DNA from: Gimesia maris
GTDB lineage: Bacteria; Planctomycetota; Planctomycetia; Planctomycetales; Planctomycetaceae
DNA length: 64,000 bases
Assembly: GCF_008298035.1 (NCBI RefSeq)
Contig: NZ_CP042910.1
Span: 1,818,001-1,882,000 of the forward strand
Reading direction: 5' to 3'
Program-made: the position numbers and the translations under genes
Shown here: in pieces, positions 9,700 through 19,195 of the stretch
Layout: each line of letters begins with the position of its first letter
Position numbering within the stretch: the first letter of the stretch is position 1
The notes under the pieces: model-generated
Told to the model about the DNA's origin: nothing
What the model saw: the letters and a program-made list of their open reading frames with translations, nothing else
Databases searched by the model: none

Positions 9700-9833
9700 A
9701 GACGATAAATAAACACCCACCTATGTGTTTTGACTTCCTCCAACGTATTGAAACTGACTGAGTTTCGCTACGTCCCGCCTCAGACGGCCAGACTGTCTGA
9801 ACGACATTGCAGAGAACGGAAGAAAGGAGACCC

Positions 9834-11567
9834 ATGTTTCGCGCGAACATGCGAGTTTACGTTTTGCTGCTGATTGTGTTCTACCTCCCGGTGAGATCAT
9901 TTTCCGTCATGGCCGCAGATCTGTCACAGTCTGCTGATGAGGCACTGGTAGCTCAAAAGCCGAACCTATCCGCTGGTCCTGCTCTGCATGTGTTAATCGA
10001 CAAGTTTGTGCAGAACCGTCATGCCGATTATGCCAGGCTGGCGTCTCCACTGAGTGACGATGCAGAATTTCTGAGGCGGATCTTCCTTGATCTCACGGGG
10101 CGGATTCCGACGATCGAACAGACGCGAGGTTTTCTGAATGATCAACGGCCCGACAAACGTGCGGTTCTGGTCGATCAGCTGTTAAACTCTCCCGAGTACG
10201 CCCGCTTTGTGTCGCAGCGTCTGGATGTGATGCTGATGCAGCGGATGAATAAGAAATATTTCAATGTCAGCACGTGGGAAGAATACCTGCGAACCTCCGT
10301 CGCTGAGAACAAACCGCTGGATCAACTGGTACGTGAAATTCTTTCAGCGGATGGCTCTGATAAAGCGCACCAGGCAAAAGCCCGATTTTATCTGGCCCGC
10401 AGTGGCGAAGTGAACGAACTGACGCGTGATATCAGTCGAATTTTTCTGGGGGCCGACCTGACGTGTGCCCAGTGCCACGATCACCCGGAAGTTGCGGACT
10501 GGAAACAGGATCATTACTACGGGATCTCGGCGTTTCTGATTCGCAGCTTTGTGTTTACGGACAAAAAGAAGAAGCAGACAGTCTTTGCGGAGAAAGCCGA
10601 AGGCGAAGTCAAATTTGAATCGGTATTTGAAGTTCGTGACAAAACCTCCAAAGGTCCCGAGACAACACTGCCCGCTGTGTTTGACAGCAAAAAGATTTCT
10701 GAACCCACATTTAAAAAGGGGGAAGAGTATAAAGTCAAACCGGCCAAGGATGTTCGACCGATTCCCAAATACAGCCGTCGTGCTCAACTGGGCAATGCGA
10801 TTACCAGAGAGAATCGCCGCTTTGCGCGAACAATGGCGAATCGATTATGGGCGATGCTGCTGGGACGGGGAATCGTCCATCCTCTTGATGCAGACCATTC
10901 GGATAATCCTCCCTCACATCCGGAGTTGCTGGATGTCCTGACAGATCAACTGATGGCACATCAGTATGACCTGAAATGGTATCTGCGCGAAATCGTTCTG
11001 AGCAAAACGTATCAGCGCTCGAGTGCCAACGAATTGTTTGAGGATAAAACGGCGAATGACTTGTCCGATGCCCAATTCACTCACGCGTTGATGAAGCCTT
11101 TGAATCCGGAGCAGTATGCCTGGGCGGTCATGGAAGCGACCGGACTGGCAGAAGTACATCGAAACAGTCTGAAAACGAAGTTGAGTGAAGCAACACTTCG
11201 GAAAAATCTGCTGGGCTATGAAAGACAGTTTGTATCCCTGTTTGGTGGTGTGCCGGGTGAGCCCGTTAAAGAATTCGAAGCGACTGCAGATCAGATTTTA
11301 TACCTGTCCAATGATCAGCGGATTCAGGTGATTCTGCCGGCGCGGCCGGGAAATCTGGCTGATCGACTCATGAAAATTCCAGCGGATCAAACCGCAAAAT
11401 TGGCAGAAGAACTGTACCTCAGCGTCCTGACAAGATCACCCCTTCCCTCTGAAAAGCAAGAAGTGACTACGCTACTGGCAGGGAAAAAAGGGTCAGATCG
11501 GGCAGTGGTCGTCACTGATCTGATTTGGGCGTTGTTAATGTCATCGGAGTTTCGCTTTAATCACTGA
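9834..11567 (+). CDS. Secreted DUF1549/DUF1553 protein
   Basis: 577 residues with a signal peptide (about 1-27). DUF1549 follows (FLRRIFLDLTGRIPT, then the CAQCHDHP CxxCH-like motif near residue 209), then DUF1553 (NRLWAMLLGRGIVHPL, PSHPELLDVL, YLREIVLSKTYQRSS). Unlike the larger paralogue at 50.1-53.5 kb it lacks the N-terminal planctomycete cytochrome c domain and has a short form of the middle region. ATG at 9834 is preceded by AAAGGAGA, a strong ribosome site. Function of the family is unproven; its consistent pairing with DUF1501 proteins suggests a secreted redox or hydrolytic complex. First gene of a three-gene operon. Confidence 0.85.
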   Translation: MFRANMRVYVLLLIVFYLPVRSFSVMAADLSQSADEALVAQKPNLSAGPALHVLIDKFVQNRHADYARLASPLSDDAEFLRRIFLDLTGRIPTIEQTRGFLNDQRPDKRAVLVDQLLNSPEYARFVSQRLDVMLMQRMNKKYFNVSTWEEYLRTSVAENKPLDQLVREILSADGSDKAHQAKARFYLARSGEVNELTRDISRIFLGADLTCAQCHDHPEVADWKQDHYYGISAFLIRSFVFTDKKKKQTVFAEKAEGEVKFESVFEVRDKTSKGPETTLPAVFDSKKISEPTFKKGEEYKVKPAKDVRPIPKYSRRAQLGNAITRENRRFARTMANRLWAMLLGRGIVHPLDADHSDNPPSHPELLDVLTDQLMAHQYDLKWYLREIVLSKTYQRSSANELFEDKTANDLSDAQFTHALMKPLNPEQYAWAVMEATGLAEVHRNSLKTKLSEATLRKNLLGYERQFVSLFGGVPGEPVKEFEATADQILYLSNDQRIQVILPARPGNLADRLMKIPADQTAKLAEELYLSVLTRSPLPSEKQEVTTLLAGKKGSDRAVVVTDLIWALLMSSEFRFNH

Positions 11568-11621
11568 TCAAATAGATTGAAATACAGTCCGACATACGGA
11601 ATACAGGAAAAAGGTGTGACA

Positions 11622-12896
11622 ATGCGTTGTAACTATGCTTGTGGATCACATGAATCACTGACGCGTCGCTCTTTTATTGGTGGCTCTGCCGCTGGTGCAT
11701 TAAGTATGCTGGGCTTCGGTGGAATGACCCAGGTGCAGGCAGCGAAAAAACTGGCTGCGCAACAGAAGCAGGTGGTGGTGTTCTGGCTGTCCGGTGGGGT
11801 GAGTCAGCTGGAGACCTGGGATCCCAAGCCGGGGACGGAAACAGGAGGCCCTTTCCAGGCGATTAACACGTCAGCACCTGGTGTGCAGATCAGCGAACTG
11901 CTGCCTTACACGGCGCAGCAGATGCACCATCTTGCGCTGGTGCGGGGGATTAACACCAAAGAAAACAATCATGGCAAAGGAGCCTACATTATGCAGACCG
12001 GGCGGAAAGAACAGCCCGGGTTTGCATACCCATACCTGGGTTCCTCGTTTTCCAGTCATCTGTCTCCCGCCGACAGCCCGCTGCCGGGGTATATTTCTGT
12101 GGGAGCCGGGGGGTCTTCTAAGGAAGCGACATTTCTGGGACCCCGCCATGCACCACTGGTTTTGTCGGGAGGTAAGGCGCCAGCGAATCTGGAGATGCAT
12201 TCTTCCATGACGGCGGAGCGAGACGCGCTCAGGCGGAGTCTGAGAAGTAAAGTCAGTCAGCGATTTGAACAGAAACGCAAAACCGCGCATACCGAAGTCT
12301 ATAATGAGTCGTTCGATCAGGCGGCGGCGTTGATGTCCCGGCGGGATATTTTTGACTTCAGTCATTTTTCTGATAAAGATGTGGAACGCTATGGCAAACA
12401 CGATTTCGGTCAACACTGTCTGATGGCGCGTCAGTTGATTGAAAAAGGCGTGACGTTTGTCAAAGTGGGCCATACGAACTACGACACTCACTCCGAGAAT
12501 TTCAATTTTCATATCGAGCAACTGGGGGAATTCGATCGGCCTTTTGCGATGTTCATCTCGGACCTCTATGATCGGGGGCTACTGGAACATACTCTGATTA
12601 TCTGCATGTGCGAGTTTGGTCGTACACCCCGAATTAATTCGCGCATAGGCCGCGATCACTGGGGAACAGCCTGGTCCATCGCCGTGGGCGGAACCGGAAT
12701 CAAAGGGGGCGCGGTTTCAGGTAAGACGAATGAGACCGGTACCAAAGTGATTGATCGTGAAGTCAATGGCGGGCATCTGTTCCACACCTATTACCAGGCG
12801 GTCGGACTGGATTCGACAGAAGAGTTTTATCCCAATGGTCAACCGATTGCCAAAGCCGATCCCAAGACTGAAGCAATCAAGGAGATTCTGGCGTGA
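11622..12896 (+). CDS. Tat-exported DUF1501 protein
   Basis: 424 residues. The twin-arginine signal TRRSFIGGSAAGALS is near the N-terminus. The mature part matches DUF1501 (sulfatase/alkaline-phosphatase fold): VVFWLSGGVSQLETWDPKPG, then FGQHCLMARQLIEKGVTFVKVGH, ICMCEFGRTPRINSRIGRDHW and GGHLFHTYYQAVGLD. ATG at 11622 is used because AGGAAAAAGGTG lies just upstream; the frame extends to 11577. It sits 54 nt after the DUF1549/1553 gene and overlaps the next gene by 4 nt, so the three are almost certainly one transcript. Confidence 0.85.
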   Translation: MRCNYACGSHESLTRRSFIGGSAAGALSMLGFGGMTQVQAAKKLAAQQKQVVVFWLSGGVSQLETWDPKPGTETGGPFQAINTSAPGVQISELLPYTAQQMHHLALVRGINTKENNHGKGAYIMQTGRKEQPGFAYPYLGSSFSSHLSPADSPLPGYISVGAGGSSKEATFLGPRHAPLVLSGGKAPANLEMHSSMTAERDALRRSLRSKVSQRFEQKRKTAHTEVYNESFDQAAALMSRRDIFDFSHFSDKDVERYGKHDFGQHCLMARQLIEKGVTFVKVGHTNYDTHSENFNFHIEQLGEFDRPFAMFISDLYDRGLLEHTLIICMCEFGRTPRINSRIGRDHWGTAWSIAVGGTGIKGGAVSGKTNETGTKVIDREVNGGHLFHTYYQAVGLDSTEEFYPNGQPIAKADPKTEAIKEILA

Positions 12897-14578
12897 GTGG
12901 ATTACCAGCGCGGCGGTTTCAATTCTTGTGTCTGCAGACAGTGGCGATGCTGTGCTGTGGAACGGTTCCAGCGACGGCGGATGAATCAGTTGATAAAACA
13001 TCTGCTGCCGAATCTCCGCTCCAGGCAGTTAAGCCAATCCTCATTCATGGGCCAACGCAGTTACCAGCTGCTTTAAAATTTGCGGAACAGGATGCTGCCA
13101 AAGCGTCAAAACTTACTGACGCTCAAGCGAAAGCCGTCAACCAGATCACTGCAGAACTGAAGCAGGCCGACTCTGAAATCAGTAAGCTTCAGGCCGAGAT
13201 TCAAAATGCAAAACAGCAGATCAAAACCGAAACGGATGCTTTAAAACAGCTGCAACAGCAACTGAAAGCGATTTCGGAGAAGAAATCAGACGACAAAAAG
13301 ACGGAAGTTCAAGCAAATGAATCAGCTGAAGCCGCGAAACTCAAGGCTGAAACACTTTCACAGGAACTGAAACAACTGCAAAAGCAGTTGAAAATGCTGG
13401 AACAGTCGCTGCCTGAGAAGCAGAAGCAGCAGGCAGATTTGAAAAAGCAGTCAGGAGCAGCTGAAAAAATACTGACGGATCAACAGAAGAAAGAGAGTCA
13501 GTTTCAGGAATTCGCTGAGCTGTTTCGCAAGCAGACGCCTGCAGCAGATCCCACGCGATTTCGTGAAGTGGCTGCGTTTTCCCATTCGCGTCCGTTGTAT
13601 TCCTGTAAGATCGACGCGAATGGAAATTACCTGCTGGCAGGCGCCCAGGGTTCCGCTTTTAACCGTTGGGATCTGGTGAGTGCGGAGAATACGGAGTTGC
13701 TGGGACATCAGAGCTGGGTCCGCCGATTTGATGTAGGGCGTTCTGATCCGTTGTTGATCACGGGCGCGTATGAAGGGAAGATCGCCTGGTGGGATCTGGA
13801 GTCGGATCAACCCAAACCACAACATTTAGTTGCGGCCCATAAAGGTTATGTGCGCGGAGTGGCCATCAGCCCTGACGGAACTCTGGTAGCGACAGGAGGA
13901 AATGACTGCCTGGTGAAACTCTGGTCGGTCAGGACGGCGAAGCTGGTCCGGACCCTGGAAGGTCACGAACATCAGGTATATAACGTGAAATTTCACCCGA
14001 GTGGCCGCTGGCTGATTTCAGGAGATTTGCGTGGGAATCTGAAACAGTGGGATGTCAAAACCGGGGCACTGGTGCGTGATTTCGACGGAAGTGCAATTTA
14101 TAAATACGATAAGACTTTTCATGGGCATATTGGCGGCGTCCGAGGTATGGATATCAGCCGGGATGGCAAATATTTCGCTATCAGCGGGATCGGTGAAGTT
14201 TCGAATGCCTTCGCCGGAATCGGGGTGCCAACCGTGATTCTGTTTGACTGGGCGACCGGCAAACGACTGGCGATCATGTCACCCGATGATAACTTTAAAG
14301 GAACCTGCTGGGGCGTCCGCTTTCATCCCGAAAACGATTTTATCACCGCGGTTGGCGGAAATTCATCTGGGATGATCTGGTTCTGGAAACTGGGGGAAGA
14401 AAAACCATTCGCGTCGGAAAAAATCAAAAGTGTGCCCTATGATCTGGATTTCCATCCGGATGGTCTGCGGATGTGTGTGGCCTGTTTTGACAAGACAGCA
14501 CGCCTCTATCATCTGGGCCCTGAAACGCCGACTGAGCTGGCAGCCAGAACGAAAGACAAGGCAAAGAAAAAAAAGTGA
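12893..14578 (+). CDS. Secreted coiled-coil/WD40 repeat protein
   Basis: 561 residues starting at GTG 12893, whose GTGA overlaps the stop of the DUF1501 gene, a translational-coupling arrangement. Signal peptide about 1-30. A long Lys/Gln/Glu-rich coiled coil covers about 80-215. WD40 repeats follow from about 225 to 545 (for example AAHKGYVRGVAISPDGTLVA and LEGHEHQVYNVKFHPSG), probably one propeller. The tail is lysine-rich. The coiled coil may tether the propeller to the two preceding secreted proteins; this is inference from the operon. Confidence 0.8.
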   Translation: MSGLPARRFQFLCLQTVAMLCCGTVPATADESVDKTSAAESPLQAVKPILIHGPTQLPAALKFAEQDAAKASKLTDAQAKAVNQITAELKQADSEISKLQAEIQNAKQQIKTETDALKQLQQQLKAISEKKSDDKKTEVQANESAEAAKLKAETLSQELKQLQKQLKMLEQSLPEKQKQQADLKKQSGAAEKILTDQQKKESQFQEFAELFRKQTPAADPTRFREVAAFSHSRPLYSCKIDANGNYLLAGAQGSAFNRWDLVSAENTELLGHQSWVRRFDVGRSDPLLITGAYEGKIAWWDLESDQPKPQHLVAAHKGYVRGVAISPDGTLVATGGNDCLVKLWSVRTAKLVRTLEGHEHQVYNVKFHPSGRWLISGDLRGNLKQWDVKTGALVRDFDGSAIYKYDKTFHGHIGGVRGMDISRDGKYFAISGIGEVSNAFAGIGVPTVILFDWATGKRLAIMSPDDNFKGTCWGVRFHPENDFITAVGGNSSGMIWFWKLGEEKPFASEKIKSVPYDLDFHPDGLRMCVACFDKTARLYHLGPETPTELAARTKDKAKKKK

Positions 14579-15046
14579 TTAATTTGCAGGAGGGACACGC
14601 CGCACCGATTCCTGTTCTGCGAGCTGTTTGAGTTTTGCGAGCTGTGATTTCAGAATTCGCTTTGTAAACCAGCTGAATAACACTCCCATGAAGCGATAAT
14701 AAAAGGATGTGTATTCCAGCTCGCAGTGATAGTCCAGTTCCGTTTTTCTGCCGAGTGAAGTTAATTCATATGTGACTTTGATTCGATGTGCGGGATGGGA
14801 CAGTTTCACAGCGAGCAGCGACGGTGGTTCGTATTCGGTAATGATCCCTTTGTATGTTTGGGTATTCAGGCCTTCTTTAATGGAATGGATGAACTTTGTC
14901 CCTGCTTTACTTTCTGGTTTTTTCCCCCTGGGATATTCAACCGATTCCAGCCCTTCCATCCAGAGCTTCATTTTTTCATCGTCATTCAGGTAACTGAAAA
15001 CAAGATCAATCGGTGCGATGATTTCCTGATGGTGTGTAATTTCCAA
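14579..15046 (-). CDS. SRPBCC-superfamily protein
   Basis: 155 residues beginning MEITHHQEIIAPIDLVFSYL, the usual opening of the START/SRPBCC ligand-binding fold, with EYEPPSLLAVKLSHP and ELTSLGRKTELDYHCELEY following. Members bind hydrophobic ligands or act as polyketide cyclases; no ligand can be assigned. The start is a TTG at 15046 with GGAGAGAG upstream. Its stop codon directly abuts the stop of the convergent WD40 gene at 14578, leaving no space for a separate terminator. Confidence 0.75.
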   Translation of the reverse strand: MEITHHQEIIAPIDLVFSYLNDDEKMKLWMEGLESVEYPRGKKPESKAGTKFIHSIKEGLNTQTYKGIITEYEPPSLLAVKLSHPAHRIKVTYELTSLGRKTELDYHCELEYTSFYYRFMGVLFSWFTKRILKSQLAKLKQLAEQESVRRVPPAN

Positions 15047-15691
15047 AGCCGCTCTCTCCCCGGTTGATCGTGACTTGTCGCTTGGGATTTAAATCTAAAA
15101 CGCATCACATTTAACCATAGCGTCCCCTGACTAATTCTACTTGGTCCAAATAGCCCTGGAGACGCTACTGTAAAACGGGACACAGTCTTCAAGTCGATCA
15201 CCAGTATCAATGGTGAATTTCCAGTTGTAGCTCACGCAGCATTCTATCATGCTTTTACTTCCGGTGTGGTCACGTTTGCAACTGTATGCTGAAATTTTAT
15301 TTAATCTGGTCGAACACGAAACTGTGTCCAGTTGGCTGTTCAGGTGAGGCAGAAGTGATCTGGCAGGGGAAGGAACCTTAAAGATCAGGTTCTGCTGACT
15401 GTGAAAACCGGTTTCATTTTCAGGTCTGCTGTTCTGCAGATTGCTTATTGCAATGCCTCAAATGCCGCTGTAGGATGCTGCGTGAACGCGAGCCCCGCCA
15501 GTTAATTCTCAGATAAAATTGATTCCGGATAACTCGATTCAGAGGAAGGCAGAGCATCTGCTCTGCGGAGCTTCTCGTAAATCGGTAATTCCAGCAATCG
15601 CGCGACTCCCGACTGAGAAGAGTTGCGCTTCAGATGGAGCTGATCCGTTTCATAATCGTGTTGCAATTTTAAACTCACCAGGGCCAATTGA
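15047..15691. other. Long intergenic region with one repeat element
   Basis: About 645 nt without a convincing gene. It holds the repeat copy at 15101-15172. The small frames in 15502-15744 on both strands overlap the glycosyltransferase start and show no family features. The rest shows nothing recognisable. Confidence 0.5.
15101..15172 (-). repeat. 67-nt inverted-repeat element, copy 1
   Basis: Contains TAGCGTC (15118-15124) and GACGCTA (15161-15167), an inverted pair spanning 50 nt, with flanks that also match copy 2 at 43086-43155 in the opposite orientation. By hand alignment 55 of 67 positions agree. Could be a REP- or MITE-like element or a conserved structured site. Confidence 0.7.
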
Positions 15692-16954
15692 ATGTACTTA
15701 CTGGCAATACCGTGCCTCCTGATGCTCGTGTACTTTGGGATCATGTACCTGTACTGGGGACGGGGCTGCCTTCGGCTTTATGAGCAGAACCGTTCCGGTG
15801 CCGATTTGACTGAATATCAACCTCCGGCCATCGTACTCCTGCCGTTGAGGGGCAATGATCCATTCCTGATACACTGCCTGGAGGGGTTGCTCAATCAGGA
15901 GTATCCAGAATATTCAGTGAAGATCATTGTGGACCACGTAGAGGATCCTGTCTTTCAGTTTGTCAATCAGTATCTGGAGCAACACAGTCATCCCCATTGT
16001 CAGGTCAGCGTGCTGGAATCACGAAGCGAGAACTGCGGGTTGAAAAATCAGTCATTGCTCCAGGGGTTATCAGATCTGTCTGAAGACGTCGAAGTGGTTG
16101 CCTGGCTGGATGCAGATGTAGTACCTCACCGGACATGGCTTCGAGATCTGGTACAGCCTCTGCAGAATGAGCAGGTCGGCGTCGCTTCCGGCATCAGGTG
16201 GTATGCGCCGCGAGAAGCGAATGTGGGAACCCTGGTGCGGTATATCTGGAATTCTGCAGCTGTGATTCAAATGCTGGCGATGGAAATTGTCTGGGGTGGT
16301 TCTGTTGCGGTCAGCGGTCGTGTTTTTCGAAATCCCCGGTTGGCAGAAGCCTGGTCGAAGATGATGTGGGAAGATACCTATTTGAACACACTGGCTGGCC
16401 AGCTTGATCAGAAAGTTGTGTTTGTCCCCGCTGTCACCATGGTCAATGAGGAATCTACGTCTTTGAAATCCTGTTTTCAATTCATGACCAGGCAATTGAT
16501 GAATGCCCGATTTTATCATTCTCGCTGGTTGTTTATTTGTGGACTCGGCCTGTTTTCTGCGGTTGCTGAATTGACCCTGATTGCACAACTGGGATTGTTT
16601 TTGAATCAGGGGAATCTGCCCTGGGTGGGGATGATTCTTGGCGTCATTGCGTTTACCAGCGGATCGGTAGGATATGTGGTATACCGTCTGGACCTGCAGA
16701 TCAGACGTTTGATCGCAAAACGGGGAGTAAATGTGGAACGCCTGCCACTCACCGCTGTGTTTGTTCTGATACCGACTCTGCTTGTCTATTGCGCGGCGTT
16801 GTTAGCAGCCAGGAGAACAGAACGTATTCGCTGGCGAGGTGTTATTTATAATGCGGCGGCTCCCTTTCAGATACAGATCGTGCATTATGAGCCTTATCAG
16901 CCTGCAAAAAAATCAGTAGAGCAAACCGAACAGACAAATTCGTCGATCATCTGA
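15692..16954 (+). CDS. Membrane glycosyltransferase family 2
   Basis: 420 residues. A membrane helix at about 3-21 is followed by a GT-A domain: VLLPLRGNDP, the metal-binding WLDADVVP (Asp140, Asp142), WGGSVAVSGR (201-210), the acceptor-side WED (226-228) and a RQLMNARFYHSRW motif resembling the QxxRW of processive enzymes. Three C-terminal helices follow (about 283-370). The arrangement resembles ceramide glucosyltransferase (GT21) and cell-surface polysaccharide synthases. The acceptor is unknown. ATG at 15692 follows a CAGGG. The methyltransferase downstream is convergent, so they need not be one system. Confidence 0.82.
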   Translation: MYLLAIPCLLMLVYFGIMYLYWGRGCLRLYEQNRSGADLTEYQPPAIVLLPLRGNDPFLIHCLEGLLNQEYPEYSVKIIVDHVEDPVFQFVNQYLEQHSHPHCQVSVLESRSENCGLKNQSLLQGLSDLSEDVEVVAWLDADVVPHRTWLRDLVQPLQNEQVGVASGIRWYAPREANVGTLVRYIWNSAAVIQMLAMEIVWGGSVAVSGRVFRNPRLAEAWSKMMWEDTYLNTLAGQLDQKVVFVPAVTMVNEESTSLKSCFQFMTRQLMNARFYHSRWLFICGLGLFSAVAELTLIAQLGLFLNQGNLPWVGMILGVIAFTSGSVGYVVYRLDLQIRRLIAKRGVNVERLPLTAVFVLIPTLLVYCAALLAARRTERIRWRGVIYNAAAPFQIQIVHYEPYQPAKKSVEQTEQTNSSII

Positions 16955-16979
16955 GATTGTCTGGCTGGCAGTCGGTACA

Positions 16980-17936
16980 TCAGGCAGGAGGCAGTTCCAG
17001 CGTTCCTGCCTGTTCCTGTTCCAGCAGTTGTTTCAAATCATTGACCCAGTGTGAATGTCCCTGAGATTTGAGTCGCGCAATCAATGAGTGGATTTTTCCA
17101 TTGTAGCCACGTCCCTGCGCAAGGAGCACTCCTCCCAGTCTGGTGCTCCAGGGGATTTTTGATCTGATGAAAGCTTGCCTGGTATTTTTCAATACAATCG
17201 GATCCCAGAACAGGCGACTGCGAACAGGCTGCAGTCCGAGGCTTGTATAAAGCTTCGTACAGCCGCTGAATTTCTGATTGGATTTCAGATGTGTTGAGTA
17301 CCAGGGATGTACCAGAAAAAAAGGGGAGTGAGTAATTAACAGTCCGTCAACTTTCAGCCACTTCGTGAAATCGGCGAGGATGAAACTCGGCTCCGGGACA
17401 TGTTCGAGAACATCCAGGCAGATGATCACATCAAACGAATCGGGCTCCAGACCTGAAATGGACTGGAGCATGTTGATTTCGGCATTGTTTTTCTTGAAGA
17501 CCTGCTGTGCATAAGCAATACAGTCTGGGGAGACTTCGAAGTAGGTGACATCATGTCTGGTTTGCGACCACTGCAGGCTGTCAAAGCCCAGTCCGTCCCC
17601 ATAGGCGAGGATTTTCAGTGGCTCCGGGAAACTGGCTTTCAGATAGTCACAGATCCAGTTGCGGATTTCCTGTTTGAGCGGCCTGCGATTCCAGACAGAA
17701 GTTTCATAGAGAAATGCATTCGTCGATGCATAAAATTCAGCCAGGTCTTCGCTCCAGTGATGGGGTGGCAACTGCCTGTCCTGCAAATCCGTTCTGACAT
17801 TCCAGCCGAGGCATTTTTCTTCCTGAAGGAGTTTTGATGTAACAATCCGTTTATGCTCCCCGGAGATACTGGCGATCAGATCGATTAAATCCGAGTTCTG
17901 ATTCAGTGGCCACGGTAGATCGGACTGTAGTTCCAT
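16980..17936 (-). CDS. Class I SAM-dependent methyltransferase
   Basis: 318 residues. The Rossmann motif I is ILAYGDGLGFD (GDGLG 113-117), motif II the acidic YFEVSPD (132-138), and the post-motif DVLEHVPEPSF (175-185), all placed as in small-molecule methyltransferases of the UbiE/COQ5 type. The first 100 residues have no recognised domain but may bind the acceptor. The target is unknown. The upstream region to 18014 contains a 15-bp tandem repeat. Convergent with the glycosyltransferase, 25 nt apart. Confidence 0.8.
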   Translation of the reverse strand: MELQSDLPWPLNQNSDLIDLIASISGEHKRIVTSKLLQEEKCLGWNVRTDLQDRQLPPHHWSEDLAEFYASTNAFLYETSVWNRRPLKQEIRNWICDYLKASFPEPLKILAYGDGLGFDSLQWSQTRHDVTYFEVSPDCIAYAQQVFKKNNAEINMLQSISGLEPDSFDVIICLDVLEHVPEPSFILADFTKWLKVDGLLITHSPFFLVHPWYSTHLKSNQKFSGCTKLYTSLGLQPVRSRLFWDPIVLKNTRQAFIRSKIPWSTRLGGVLLAQGRGYNGKIHSLIARLKSQGHSHWVNDLKQLLEQEQAGTLELPPA

Positions 17937-17975
17937 ACGATTCCATTTGAAAATGAGAAACGAAAGTTTGAGTGA

Positions 17976-18005
17976 GTTGTTCGTCAGTAGGTTGTTCGTC
18001 AGTAG
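17976..18005. repeat. Tandem duplication of 15 bp
   Basis: GTTGTTCGTCAGTAG occurs twice back to back (17976-17990 and 17991-18005), 40 nt upstream of the methyltransferase start. Probably a replication-slippage duplication; it could alter promoter spacing. Confidence 0.8.
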
Positions 18006-18013
18006 AATGTCAA

Positions 18014-18044
18014 AAAACGCAGGACTGGGGGCGCCCTGCGTTTT
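18014..18044 (-). terminator. Intrinsic terminator of the LRR gene
   Basis: AAAACGCAGG (18014-18023) pairs with CCTGCGTTTT (18035-18044), a perfect 10-bp stem with an 11-nt GC-rich loop. On the minus strand it is followed by T residues, so it ends the LRR transcript 25 nt after its stop; it may also work in the other direction. Confidence 0.75.
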
Positions 18045-18068
18045 ATACGGTAATGCAATCCTGAAATG

Positions 18069-18833
18069 TTATTTGTCTTTTTTCTCGGCTTGCTTGGGAG
18101 CTTCGTTTTTTTCTGCTGGTTTCTCAGCGGGTTTCTTCTCGGCTTTCTTTTTAGCCGGTTTGGGCTCCGGTTTCTTTTCTTTTTCAGGTTCCGGCTTTTT
18201 CTCAGCAGTCTTTTTCGCTTCCGGTTTCTTTTCTACTGGTTTGGGAAGTTCTGGCTTTTCCGCTGCAACCGGTTTGGGTTCTTCGGGTAAGCCGATGACT
18301 TCCAGGCCGGTGATCTGTTCCTGCAGCGCCAGTCCCGCGGGGCGAGTGACTTTGGTCTGCCAGACATAAAGGCGTTTGAGCTTTTTCAGTGAACTCAACT
18401 GGGAAAGACCGGCGTCTGTGATTTCGGTGCCATACAGATTCAGATATTCCAGATTGGGAAGTTGCTGCAGATGCTTGAGACCGGCATCATTCACCTTGGT
18501 TTTTTCCAGGTGCAGGTGAGTTAAAGCTTTCAGATGCTGCAATTGTGCCAGTCCGGCGGAAGTCACTTCTGTGCCACGCAGATTGAGTGAATCGACTTTC
18601 GAGAGCCCTGCGAGGGTTTTGAGGGTTTCATCGGTGATTTTCTGGTCTGACAGGTGGAAGGCAATTTCGAGTCGGTCATCATTTTGCGCCAGTTCCAGAA
18701 CGGACCCTCCGGCGGCGATGATTTTGGCTTTGGCCTGCTCGGTAGCGGGATCTGGTTTTTTATCCTCGGCTGACAGGTTAGCAACCTGAGTGATCGAGAT
18801 AACGGAAATCAGCGCGACAGAAAAAAATCTCAT
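18069..18833 (-). CDS. Secreted leucine-rich-repeat protein with Lys/Glu/Pro-rich tail
   Basis: 254 residues: signal peptide (about 1-22), then four to five LRR units of about 24 residues (VDSLNLRGTEVTSAGLAQL, LTHLHLEKTKVNDAGLKHL, LEYLNLYGTEITDAGLSQL) and, from about 185, a tail made almost entirely of Lys, Glu, Pro and Ala. The TxVxDAGLxxL repeat is the bacterial/planctomycete LRR type. The charged tail is probably disordered and may bind a polyanionic surface. No partner is evident. Confidence 0.78.
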   Translation of the reverse strand: MRFFSVALISVISITQVANLSAEDKKPDPATEQAKAKIIAAGGSVLELAQNDDRLEIAFHLSDQKITDETLKTLAGLSKVDSLNLRGTEVTSAGLAQLQHLKALTHLHLEKTKVNDAGLKHLQQLPNLEYLNLYGTEITDAGLSQLSSLKKLKRLYVWQTKVTRPAGLALQEQITGLEVIGLPEEPKPVAAEKPELPKPVEKKPEAKKTAEKKPEPEKEKKPEPKPAKKKAEKKPAEKPAEKNEAPKQAEKKDK

Positions 18834-19195
18834 TTTACCTATCCTTACTTTCTCTGTTGTTCATCGGATTTGGTGTCAAAGTGGGTAGCACATCACGGTC
18901 TGGCCAATCAGATCGACCGGTATCCTGAGTGAGTGATGTGCATTAAATCAATATGTGACATGGAGATACACCCCAATTTATCAATTCAACTGATCTTGAT
19001 GCATTTTATCAGGAGAAACGGTCGTACGGAAAGACTCAACTCTCAAAATGTGTCCTTCTGCTTAGAAAATCCCCCCATTTGTATATTGAGCCGGCAAAGC
19101 AGAAATGGTCTCGATTCAAATCCAAAAATCTATTAACCTTCCGCCCGCGGAAGTTTCTGTTAATAGAATAGTAAAGTCTGAACTGGAAAGAATTA
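18834..19195. other. Intergenic region between the LRR gene and mla operon
   Basis: About 360 nt between divergent genes, presumably holding both promoters. The AT-rich part at 19110-19195 lies directly upstream of mlaE. No operator or RNA element was recognised; the 67-codon frame at 18933-19136 has no family features. Confidence 0.4.
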
